From assembly GCA_016946835.1 (NCBI GenBank), contig JACVTC010000047.1, positions 1-64,000 of the forward strand: 64,000 nucleotides of DNA, written 5' to 3'. Numbering within the stretch: the first letter of the stretch is position 1; the number at the start of each line of letters is the position of its first letter. Source of the DNA: Neocallimastix lanati (nom. inval.) (lineage: Eukaryota; Neocallimastigomycota; Neocallimastigomycetes; Neocallimastigales; Neocallimastigaceae). Made by a program: the position numbers and the translations under genes. The notes below the pieces were generated by a model. It did not search any database, was not told where the DNA came from, and saw nothing but the letters and a program-made list of their open reading frames with translations. Positions 19,363-29,765 of this stretch are shown piece by piece.

Positions 19363-22332
19363 TTATTTTGTATATGCTGACTTCTTTGAAGTTGCATTAT
19401 TATTGTCAGCATTTTTAGTGTTAACAATACTAACCTTTTCTTTATTAGTTTTATTAAACGTATTGTAATTATATTTATCATTCATATTAACATTATTATT
19501 TTTATTAATATATGTATCCTTAATATAATCTCCATAACGTTTTAAGTAATTATTATTATTATTATTATTATTATTATTTATATGATATATTTCATTTATA
19601 TTATTATTATAATTGGTTTTTAAGTGTTCTCGTAATTCAGCAAATTCATCATCAACATTTGCATTATTAATATTACTATTTTTATTTTTATTTGAATATA
19701 TATCATTGTTATTCTTATTCATATTTTTATTTATATTTATTTTTTCAATAATAGTTTTATTCAAAATACCTTTAGATTTATTTAAATTATTATATTCCTC
19801 ATTACTTTCATTCGTATTCGGATTATTTGAATTAACATTTGGTTCATTTACACTAATATTATCATGAGTTATATTACTTACGTTTATTTCATTACCTGTA
19901 GTATGATTTATATTTTCTTGATTGTTAACATTTAAATTATGTTTGTATTTATCATCAAAATCATTCCCATATAACTCATTAACATTATTCAAGTTAAGTT
20001 TATTTATATTTTCATTGGCATTATTATTATAATTAAAATTTAAATTATTAGTAATATTTCCATTATTATTTATTCCTGTATATACATTTTCCTTTAAAGG
20101 TTTGTTTACATTATCTACTTCAAAATTTAAGTTTTCTTGAATTAAATTAGTATTTATCCTATTTAAATCTTGATCCTTAAGGAGATTATTAATATTGAAT
20201 GAATTATTGTTATTCTCAATGGGTTGATTAATATTGTTTGCTTTATTGAAATCAACGTTAGTATTATCTGTTTCATTATCCTGAATATTCCTGATTACAT
20301 TTTTCGAATTACCTATAAATTTATTATTATTATAATTAACAATATTTTTATTTAAATTATTTGAATAATTAATATTATTTAAATTGTTATTATAATTATT
20401 CAATAAATAATCATTATTATAATTATAATTTTTATTTCCATTTAAAAAATATTTATTATTTTCATTTTGGAAATAATTATAATTATTATTTGAATAAAGT
20501 TCATTTAAATTATTTTTATTATTATTTATAAATGAAGGATTAATGTTTTGTGAATTTATTAATTGAGGATTAAAGTCAGGATTTAAATAATTTGGTACAT
20601 TAATATTATAAAATGGTACATTAGGATAGTTGTAATTGATTGGGGAAATAAAATTATTATTAGTATTTTGGTAATTATTAAAATTAACATCATTATAAGG
20701 AATATTTGGATTAAAATATGGATTAATAAATTTTTCATTTAAATTATAATTATTATAATTATTATTATTTGATTTTCTCATATTTTCTATATTTTCTGTT
20801 GTATTATTATCATTATAAATGTTATAATTATAGTTATTGTTACTGTCACCTATATTATTATTGTTATAATTATTAACATTATTATCAATATTATTATCAT
20901 TTTCAATATCATCATTATTTTCTTCGATTTCACAATATGGTATGAAATTTAATGTGTCTGGAGTAGAAAAAGGGGAATTCATATTTCCTGGTTCATCTTC
21001 TATGAATACTACAGCTCTTGAAAGAATTATTTTATTGTTTGTAATATCATATATTTTATAGGCTGTATGATTAATTTCATCATACCCTAAAAATATACCT
21101 GGTAAAATGGTATTCCAAAACTTTTTTCTAAATTGTTTGGGTACGTAGAAATATGTTAAACACCCAAATACCCTAAATTTATTATAGTCAACCTTATCAT
21201 TATATAATATTTCATATGGGATCTTATTATTGTTACTTTTATGTGGTAACCTGTTATGGATATAATTAGCAGTTGAAACTGCATATTCCCAAAATTTATG
21301 ATTTAACTTTGCATCTGTAAGCATTGCCTCTGCATTAGAAATCAAAGTTCCATGTAATCTCTCAACTCTTCCATTTTGTTGAGGATTGTAAGGAATAGTA
21401 CTCTCATGTACTATACCGGTTTTATCATAAAATTCTCTAAATCTATTGTTAAAGAATTCAGTACCATTGTCAGTCTTAATATACTTTATATTTTTATTAA
21501 AAATATTTTTAATTTGATTGTACCAGTTGATAAAAGCATCAAATGTTTTACTTTTATTTTCTTTAAAACAAATCCAGCTGTATCTTGAGTAGTCATCTAA
21601 TATAGTTAAGAAATATTTATTTCCATAAACAGAGTAGTCTGGTACATATACTAGATCCATATGAATAAGCTCGAATGTTTCTTTGGTATTATTTTTTGCA
21701 GGTAGATAAGGGAAATTTTTTAGTTTTGATTTTGAACATATTTTACATCTTTTCGAGATGTTAATTTTGGATAATTTATCTTTAATTAAATCAATATTAA
21801 AATGGCCTATACGTCTGTGCCACAATTCCATATTATTATCTTCTGTGGCTTTTTCTAAATTATTACAAGTGTATCTGTTGGGCATATTAATATTTTTTCT
21901 AGTCATTATTACTTTATATGCTTTAGAATTATTTGATATTGATGTGCATATTCTTTTATTTTTGTTATTAAATATAGCAGCATGATTTTTATTTTTGTAT
22001 CTATAAAATACTGTTTTAAAGTTTTCATTACTCAAATGATCAATTGAAAGAAGATTTTTCTTGAATGTAGGTATATACAAGACGTTATTAAGAGTAATTT
22101 TGTTACCATTAATATAACCTACAAGTTTTCCAATTAATTTTGATTTAATTATATGATTATTTTCGAAGTGGATGCTTACTTCATGTTTTTGAGAGTCGAC
22201 TAAGTTATTAACATTCCCAGTCATGTGATATGACGCTCCAGAATCTAAAGTCCATTCAGTAACGTCATTATTGATTTTATTAGGTAAATTTATTGTTAAA
22301 TTATCGGCAGTATAATAATCAATATTCTGCAT
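19363..22332 (-). CDS. pol: Copia protease and integrase with giant Asn-rich spacer
   Basis: A 989-aa open frame. The protease active site LDSGASYHM is near residue 30. The GAG-pre-integrase zinc motif follows at about 165-205 (LWHRRIGH...CKICSKSK). The integrase core has HMDLVYVP, KTDNGTEF and NPQQNGRVERLHG, the full DDE set. From about residue 470 to the end lies a ~500-aa region of mostly Asn with Tyr, Ile, Lys and Leu, with no recognisable domain. It separates integrase from RT. The frame is open upstream of its ATG and lies -1 to gag. Confidence 0.93.
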   Translation of the reverse strand: MQNIDYYTADNLTINLPNKINNDVTEWTLDSGASYHMTGNVNNLVDSQKHEVSIHFENNHIIKSKLIGKLVGYINGNKITLNNVLYIPTFKKNLLSIDHLSNENFKTVFYRYKNKNHAAIFNNKNKRICTSISNNSKAYKVIMTRKNINMPNRYTCNNLEKATEDNNMELWHRRIGHFNIDLIKDKLSKINISKRCKICSKSKLKNFPYLPAKNNTKETFELIHMDLVYVPDYSVYGNKYFLTILDDYSRYSWICFKENKSKTFDAFINWYNQIKNIFNKNIKYIKTDNGTEFFNNRFREFYDKTGIVHESTIPYNPQQNGRVERLHGTLISNAEAMLTDAKLNHKFWEYAVSTANYIHNRLPHKSNNNKIPYEILYNDKVDYNKFRVFGCLTYFYVPKQFRKKFWNTILPGIFLGYDEINHTAYKIYDITNNKIILSRAVVFIEDEPGNMNSPFSTPDTLNFIPYCEIEENNDDIENDNNIDNNVNNYNNNNIGDSNNNYNYNIYNDNNTTENIENMRKSNNNNYNNYNLNEKFINPYFNPNIPYNDVNFNNYQNTNNNFISPINYNYPNVPFYNINVPNYLNPDFNPQLINSQNINPSFINNNKNNLNELYSNNNYNYFQNENNKYFLNGNKNYNYNNDYLLNNYNNNLNNINYSNNLNKNIVNYNNNKFIGNSKNVIRNIQDNETDNTNVDFNKANNINQPIENNNNSFNINNLLKDQDLNRINTNLIQENLNFEVDNVNKPLKENVYTGINNNGNITNNLNFNYNNNANENINKLNLNNVNELYGNDFDDKYKHNLNVNNQENINHTTGNEINVSNITHDNISVNEPNVNSNNPNTNESNEEYNNLNKSKGILNKTIIEKININKNMNKNNNDIYSNKNKNSNINNANVDDEFAELREHLKTNYNNNINEIYHINNNNNNNNNNYLKRYGDYIKDTYINKNNNVNMNDKYNYNTFNKTNKEKVSIVNTKNADNNNATSKKSAYTK

Positions 22333-22352
22333 AGGGAGTACACTGCCGTTAT

Positions 22353-23431
22353 TTAAAAATCCTTTTTATTACTTATCTTTTTCTCTACAATCGCACTATT
22401 AGATTCACAATGTTCATTATCGTTGTAATCTGTATTTAAAACGTTATCATAAATGTTTTTATAATTTTCTTCATATTTTGTTTCTTCTACATTGTTCGCA
22501 TATGTACGTCCTTTTCTAGAATTGTATTTTCTATTTTTGTATGAATACTCTTTTCCTTTATTATTGTGTTTATATTTATTTAAGTTGTAATTTTTACCAT
22601 TGTTAATGTGGCGTTTACTGCTACAATTTCTTGCAATGTGCCCGAAACCGCCACAATTATAACATTTGAAATTTTTATTAATATTGTACGTATTATTTCT
22701 TTTGTTTATATAATTATGATTTACATTTTTATGTTTATTTTCTTCAGTGCTGCTAAACAAGGCATTAGTGTTATATTGATTATTTTTATATTCCTTTAAG
22801 AATTTTAACTTTGGAATTATTTTATTTAAATGCTTGCAGCATCCTTCCCAATTATCGTGATAGCTAATAATGTTGGTCGCATGTATGAGGTCATAAGGTA
22901 ACGATTTATAAAGATAATTATATTTTGCTTCGTCACTAACCTCATCATTTAAATCCTTGAGTTTATTAAAAATATTTATCATATTAGACAAAAACAATTC
23001 AAAATCTTCATTCTTGTTAAAGGACATTACTTCCAATTCTTTTCTATAATTTATTTTCCTTTGCTCTTCACTTTCTAAGTAGGTAGATTCAATCAGCTTC
23101 CAAACTTGATGTGCTGATTTTGTTCTGAAATCTATTTTAATCATGATTGAGTCATCAAGATTAAGACTTATTATTCTTTTTTCATTGCATCATTTTTTAT
23201 TTGCTTTTTAGTCACTCCTTTTGCGTAGTACAGGTCCTTAGTGCACATAATTGGAATACATCCTTCTTCGTATTCGCTGTCTGATTTATGTATTATCTTA
23301 ACGTTATCTTCGTAAATATAAGATTCTAATTCATGGGTGACAAGTAACAGTTCCATATCAGAGGCCCAACAAGGATAATTCTTTTTACTCAATACTTTGA
23401 CATTAGATGAAATTGTTAATGATTCACTCAT
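22353..23431 (-). pseudogene. gag: Copia Gag, split by a one-base loss
   Basis: Two frames make up one Gag. The piece 23171-23431 (86 aa) has the copia Gag start, LSKKNYPCWASDMELLL. The piece 22353-23144 (263 aa) carries the UBN2-like capsid helices (AHQVWKLIE...) and a CCHC knuckle, CYNCGGFGHIARNC. Between them the text GAATAATAAG ends the first frame. One extra A there would join the frames as a smooth Ile-Ile-Ser-Leu run. The break is inside Gag, where no programmed frameshift is expected, so it is a mutation or a sequencing error. Confidence 0.9.
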
Positions 23432-23613
23432 TTTGTTTTATTTTTATTTATTATTATTTTTTTTTTTTTTTTTTTTTAAAGACAACAAAATAAAATATGT
23501 AATTACTATATTGAATAATCAATAAATGATTTAATCGTTATTAAAAAAATATTTCTGAATTTTAATATTAAAAACTCGTTATATAATATTATAAAACACT
23601 AGTAGAGTCAAAT

Positions 23614-23627
23614 TGAGACTCTTAATC
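23614..23627 (-). promoter_or_regulatory. Primer site matching the tRNA-Lys(CUU) anticodon arm
   Basis: The bases directly next to the 5' LTR read, on the plus strand, TGAGACTCTTAATC. This equals the anticodon stem and loop region of the conserved eukaryotic tRNA-Lys with anticodon CUU, as I recall it. No TGG (CCA complement) start is present. The element probably primes from an internally cleaved tRNA, as Drosophila copia and Ty5 do with initiator tRNA-Met. Confidence 0.65.
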
Positions 23628-23926
23628 TATTAAAAATATTTCTTTGAAATTGAGATTTCGATCTCTACTTTTAATAATATCTTTATTTAATAAGGTTATT
23701 GTTTATAATTAATTGTATAATACAATTATATAAACATTATTTATTACATTTAATATAACTATATTTGGTTGTTTATGTAAGTATATGATGTACGTCATAT
23801 ATGCGCCATGATATATTTACATAACAATACATGTTTAATTATTTAATATATTAATAATATTATATTCTAAGTTATTATATAACTAACTATAATATAGTAT
23901 CATAATATTAAACTTTATTTCTAACA
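23628..23926 (-). repeat. 5' LTR of the copia element
   Basis: Direct repeat of 17166-17464 with five substitutions. It is followed by the target duplication ATGTA at 23927-23931. Confidence 0.92.
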
Positions 23927-24220
23927 ATGTATGATAAATTTTAAAAATTTAAATAATTGTATTAATATATTACTTTTTTATTAATTTTTATATTGTCCAT
24001 ATGAAAAATATTTATTAATGTATGATAAATTTTTAGTTAAAAATAACTTATTTTAATGTCAATAGTATTATACTTGAAATAAAAAATAATAATATAAATT
24101 TTTATTTTTTTTTTTAAATTGGTATTATATATATAATTAAATTTAATAATTGTAAATTTTATTGAAAAGTATAATAAATAATAAACTATTAATAAATAAA
24201 TAAATTATAATTAATAATTA

Positions 24221-24316
24221 ATAAATATATTATAATTATTAAATATAATTAATTTGAAGTATTAATAAATATAAAATATTCAAATTAATTATATTTAATA
24301 ATTATAATATATTTAT
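24221..24316. repeat. Perfect inverted repeat, 38-bp arms, 20-nt loop
   Basis: Arms 24221-24258 and 24279-24316 are exact reverse complements. The loop is 24259-24278. It abuts a second palindrome with the same loop. Confidence 0.92.
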
Positions 24317-24382
24317 CAAAAAATTTTAAGAATCTTTAAGTATTAATAAATATAAAATATTAAAGATTCTTAAAATTTTTTG
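24317..24382. repeat. Perfect inverted repeat, 23-bp arms, same 20-nt loop
   Basis: Arms 24317-24339 and 24360-24382 are exact reverse complements and differ from the arms of the previous palindrome. The loop 24340-24359 is identical to 24259-24278. Confidence 0.92.
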
Positions 24383-25453
24383 ATTAAAATAAATATCAAA
24401 AATTTTTAAATTTTCTATAAATGGTGAAATGTTATAGCTCTATAAATGGTGAAATGTTATACATAAGCATATAAGAAAAAATATTTATATTACTATTTAA
24501 TAAATTCATTAATTATAGTTTTACTAATATAATTTTTATATCCTTAATCATGGTATGTAACAATAAATTTACTATACTATAAATCCTTAGTATTCTTGGT
24601 TAGAGTAGAAATACAACATAATGTTTTTTTGCTTATAATTTTTGTAATGTATTAATGATACATTTTTAATATTAAATCAATTTAAATAATATTAAAATAA
24701 TATAATACCTTTTTATTGGTTAATTATTCAAAAGGTATCCAATCAATAATTTAAATAGATTTTTTTTTTTAATATATAGTAAATAAATATATATATTTAA
24801 AAGCTTACATGAAATGTAATATTAAAAATTTTAAATTCGAAAATATAATATCCTAACCCTAATAAAAATGATAATTTTTATTTATAATTTTAATATACTA
24901 TATGAAAAAGATTGAAGAGTAATTTTCAGTAATAAGCCAATATATGATTTTATAAATAATTCACTTATAATAATAAATTAAAATTGAATAATTTCATCTT
25001 GCTTTTTAAATTATTTATATTTACTTTTAAATAATTAATAAGAAAATAGAATATTATTATTTTATATAATTAAAGTATTAAAATTTTTAAATTAATTGTA
25101 TATATATTACAATTTTAATATAATATAAATTTTTTTTTTTTTTATTTTATTTGTTGAAAATTTATTTGTCAAATTAAACAAATAATTTTTTTTTTATATT
25201 TTTATTTTATTTTATTTTATTTTACTTTATAGTAAATAAAATATTCCTTTAAAATATATATATTATTTTCTTTAAAAGATTTCAATATCTATAAATCAAT
25301 TTGAATACATTTATTGAAATTGATTTAATTCTTAAAATTATAATAATTTAACAAGTTTTATAATATAGATTTATTTTTATTTTATTTTATTTTATTATTT
25401 TTATTTTATTAGTTTTATTTTTATTTTATTTAATATTTAGAGTTTTAATCAAA

Positions 25454-25661
25454 ATGCTTGTATTATTTGAGACTCCAGCTGGTTATGCTTTATTTAAAAT
25501 GGCCGATGAAGGTCAACTTAAAAATGTTGATGATATTTGGAAGAACTTTGAAACACCAGAAGCAGCAAATAAAATGTATGTTTTAAAAAATTTTAAACAA
25601 ATTATAATATAAAATTAATGTATAAAATTATTAGAAGCATTTTTTATTTTATTGAAATTTA

Positions 25662-25692
<31 letters not shown>

Positions 25693-27577
25693 TGGAATAA
25701 ATATTATATATATATATACGAACATTTAAATTTTAAAATAATAAGTATTATATATTTATATTTATTTATTTATATTGGGGATTAAATTATTACTTATTTA
25801 ATATTATAATGATAAAGGATTATTTAGGATATAAATATATTATATATATTTAAAAAGAATAAGAGAAAGATGATTGAATAAATATAAAAGGAATTATATT
25901 AAATATTCATAATTAATAAAAAAGTTGTTATTAAAATTAGGAATCATTATTAAAAAATTCAAACTTATAAAATAAAATGGTTTTAGAATTAATAAGATTA
26001 ATTTTTATAATTATAATATTATATAGTTTAAAACTTAAAGCTTTTTCAAAGTTTGAAAATACTACTGATGCACTTTCAGCTGCTACTGCTATTGTTGAAG
26101 GAAAGGTTTCAAAGAATTTAAAGAAATTCTTACAAAATGAATTGAGTGAAAAGGATATAAAAGAGAAATTAGCTGTTTCAGATTCAAAATTAGGTATGTT
26201 TCTTATTATTAATTTTAATACTAATCATAAATATAATTAAAATAAGTATATAATTTATATTAATATTTAAAATCTTATAAATGGTAATATTAATAATAAT
26301 AATAATAAATATAATAAATGTAATGATTTAAAAAAGGTAATGCTATTACAAAGAAACTTGGTATCCAAGTTGTTTCTGATAATGCAGTTTTTGAATTAAT
26401 GCGTGGTATTAGAACTCAATATGAAAGTTTAATTACAGGTATGAAAAAAGAAGATATGAATGCTATGGTTTTAGGTTTATCTCATTCTCTTTCTCGTTAT
26501 AAGTTAAAGTTTTCACCAGATAAGGTTGATACTATGATTATTCAAGCAATTAATTTATTAGATGATCTTGATAAAGAATTAAATACTTATGCTATGAGAG
26601 TTAAGGAATGGTATGGATGGCATTTCCCAGAAATTGCCAAAATTATTGTTGATAATTTAGCTTATGCTAAAACTATTAAGGCAATGGGATTCCGTACTAA
26701 TGCTCAAAATACTGATTTCTCTGATATTCTTCCAGAAGAACTTGAAAAAGAAGTTAAGGAAGCCGCTGAAATTTCTATGGGTACTGAAATCAGTGAAGAA
26801 GATATTGAAAATATTCATCTTTTATGTGATCAAATTATTTCTCTTACTGAATATCGTACTCAACTTTATGATTACTTAAAGAATCGTATGCAAGCTATTG
26901 CTCCAAATTTAACAACATTAGTTGGAGAGTTAGTTGGAGCTCGTTTAATTGCTCATGCTGGTTCATTATTAAATCTTGCTAAACATCCGGCTTCTACTGT
27001 TCAAATTTTAGGTGCTGAAAAGGCTTTATTCCGTGCCCTTAAAACAAAGCATGATACTCCAAAATATGGTCTCATATATCACGCCTCATACGTTGGTCAA
27101 GCAGGTCCAAAATTAAAGGGTAAGATGGCTCGTACTGTTGCTTCTAAAGCTGCTATTTCAGTTCGTTGTGATGCTTTAGGTGATAAGGATACCAAAGAAG
27201 TTGGTACAGAATTACGTAATAAGATTGAAAATCGTCTTCGTCAATTAGAAGGACGTTCTGTTCATACTGTTAATGCTGGTTCTGCCAGTGGTAAAGCTAA
27301 GCAAAAGAAGTTCAATTTTGTTTCTTCATCGTCATACAATTCTGCTGCTGATTCTACTATAAAATCAGAAGAACCAAGAAAGAAAAGAAAGGCTGAGGAG
27401 GAAATAGATAATGAAGTTGAAGTTAAGAAGGAAAAGAAAGAAAAGAATAATAAAAAAGATAAAAAGGAGAAGAAAGAAAAGAAAGAAAAGAAGGAAAAGA
27501 AAGAAAAGAAAGAAAAAAAAGATAAGAAAGATAAGAAGGACAAAAAAGAAAAAAAAGAGAAGAAATCTAAGGACTAA
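25454..27577 (+). CDS. NOP58: Nucleolar protein 58 (box C/D snoRNP core)
   Basis: Exons 25454-25575, 26027-26193 and 26337-27577 join in phase to give 509 aa; introns are 451 and 143 bp. Nop58 is a core protein of box C/D snoRNPs and acts in 2'-O-methylation and processing of pre-rRNA in the nucleolus. The N-terminus [15 protein letters not shown] and [17 protein letters not shown] are diagnostic. The coiled-coil is central. The Nop domain includes [21 protein letters not shown] and [13 protein letters not shown]. The C-terminus is a long Lys-Lys-Glu/Asp tail of about 50 residues, as in other eukaryotes but unusually pure. Starting at the later Met 25977 would drop the conserved start. Confidence 0.97.
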
Positions 27578-29516
27578 AGAATATAAATTTATTGAAATAG
27601 TATATATAATTTTTTTTTTTTTATTTTATTTTTTTTCAATTTTTATTTAGATATAAAGGTTATATATATTATTATTATTAAAAATGAATAAATTTATATA
27701 AATATGAAGTTATTTTAATTTATTTTTTTTCTCAAAAAAAAAGAGACAATTTTATTTTAATTAATCAACCCACAAAATAATTAAACATTTTAAATATTTT
27801 TTTATTTAAAAATTTTAATAAAATCATATATTTAAAATTAAAATTAATACACAAAAATATATATATATATATATGTTTATTATAGTGTAAATAAATTTAT
27901 TTTTTTTTTACAATTTATAATTCATTTTTTTTTTTTTTTAAAAAAAGTAATATTAATATTTTATTTTTCATTTTATGATCTAATTTTTGTATATTATTAT
28001 TTTGATAATAATAATTTAAGATTAATAATAATTAATAATATTTGTTATTTATATAAATCAAAACGACAGTAAATAAGTTTTTATATTTACTTTATTAAGA
28101 TGAATTATTATATTTATTTCGGAATGGATATATATTACAATATTACAATTATAAAATATGTTTTGGCTAAAATTTAATAATAATAATAATAATTATTAAT
28201 AAATATTATTTTATGGATATGATATTAAATAAAATATTATTAAATTTTAATATATTTATAAGTACATAGTACATAAATATCTTGTATCAAAATTCATGAA
28301 ATTATAATCAATGAATGGGAAAAGTTTGAGACCATTTCATCCTCGAAACTCATAATTTTTTAATATTAATATAAATTTATGTATTTTTTAATAAATATTA
28401 TTAAATAAAGTTTATTCCCAGTCTAAAAAAAAAAAAAAAAAAAAAAAAAGAAATTTATTATAAAGATTATATTTACACATGTTCCCAACATGATTATAAA
28501 TTGTTAATTAGTAACAGTACATACATTAATGTGTTATTCTATGATTTGTTAATATGATTTGCAATAAATCTAATGTATAAACCATAAATATAATCATTAG
28601 TAATATTAATATGAAAACTTTTAATTAAATTTTCAAATATATATTTAAAATAAAGAAATAAGACTTTTAAATAAATAAATAAAAAATTGAAAGAAGAAAA
28701 AAAAAAAAAGTAAAATTAAAGTTTTTTTTTTTTCTTCTTCTTCTACTTAAAATTAATACTTAATTAAAAATAAATTTTAGAAAAAGAATAATAAAACTTA
28801 TATAATAAATTAGATAATATATTAAAAGGGAAGAAAGAAAAAGTAAATATAAAGTTTAAATAATATTAATCAATAAACAAACAAACGAAAAAATAAAATA
28901 TAATAACTAAATAAAAAAATAATATATTTGTATAGAGGATTTTTATTATTGCTATTATTTATTTATTTAATTATATAAATATTTATTTTTCAAATTTATT
29001 ATTATTAATGTTTATTAATAAATAATTGTTTTTTAAAAGCTTTTTTATATTTATAAACATTATAATTTATATTAATAATTATCATTATTATTTTTATTTT
29101 ATTATATTTTTTTATAAACAAAACAAAAATTAAAATTAAAAAACCACAAAACCAATGCTGAAATTAAAATAAAACAATAATAAAACAATATAATATATTT
29201 TATTTTTATTTTTATTTATTATATTTATATTGACATTAAATAAAATTTTACAATAAATCAATTGTGAATATAATCTAGAATTAAATTATTGGTATATAAT
29301 TATAAAATAATAATAAATAAAATATAAATTTGATTTTATTTTCTAATTTATATAATTTCAAATTAAATTAAAATAATTTTTGTTTTCAGTTATAAAATAG
29401 TAAACAAAATAATAAAAAATAAAATATAGAAAAAATATTAATATTATTATATTGTTTTATTAAAATATAAATCAATAGATAGAAATTTATATATATATAT
29501 ATGCAATTTTAATAAT
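27578..29516. other. NOP58-COPA spacer
   Basis: No genes. It contains a short LINE 3' tail (about 28290-28449). The 28670-29516 part is A/T-rich upstream sequence of COPA. Confidence 0.7.
28290..28449 (+). mobile_element. LINE 3' tail, extreme 5' truncation
   Basis: About 135 bp plus a poly-A tail (28425-28449). The end, TATTATTAAATAAAGTTTATT followed by CCCAGTCT and A(n), matches the tails of the LINEs at 10981 (minus) and 43720. The upstream CATTTCATCCTCGAAACTC resembles the 3' UTR of the minus-strand copy at ~11100-11140. It carries no protein. Confidence 0.7.
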
Positions 29517-29729
29517 ATGCTTTCAAAATTTGAAACAAAATCAAATAGAGTTAAAGGTCTTTCGTTCCACCCAAAGAGACCTTGGATTCTTGCATCATTA
29601 CATAATGGTACAATTCAACTTTGGGATTATAAAATGGGAACATTAATAGATAAATTTGAAGAGCATGAAGGTTAATATATATATATATATTTTTCCATCA
29701 AAAAATATTATAACATTAAAATGTTATAA

Positions 29730-29765
<36 letters not shown>

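Larger units (their letters stand above)
17166..23926 (-). mobile_element. Ty1/copia LTR retrotransposon, frame-broken
   Basis: The order on the minus strand is LTR, half-tRNA primer site, gag, protease, integrase, a long Asn-rich spacer, RT, RNase H, polypurine tract, LTR. Integrase before RT defines Ty1/copia (Pseudoviridae). The two 299-bp LTRs differ at five positions (~1.7%). The flanks carry a 5-bp duplication, ATGTA, at 17161-17165 and 23927-23931. The coding region is split into four frames by single-base losses, so it is probably inactive unless these are assembly errors. Confidence 0.95.
23932..25453. other. AT-rich region with palindromes, upstream of NOP58
   Basis: No genes. It contains the right copy of the ~90-bp repeat (to ~24021), two perfect palindromes (24221-24382) and a 25-bp tandem duplication at 24414-24461 (unit with CTATAAATGGTGAAATG). 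Confidence 0.7.

Noticed and set aside
22353-22370. Programmed frameshift between copia gag and pol
   Set aside because: The T run spans the gag stop and does not form a standard heptamer, and two further one-base breaks in the element point to indels instead. Not fully excluded.
25977-26240. 87-aa frame starting at an ATG at 25977
   Set aside because: It begins in intron 1 of NOP58; the real exon 2 is 26027-26193.
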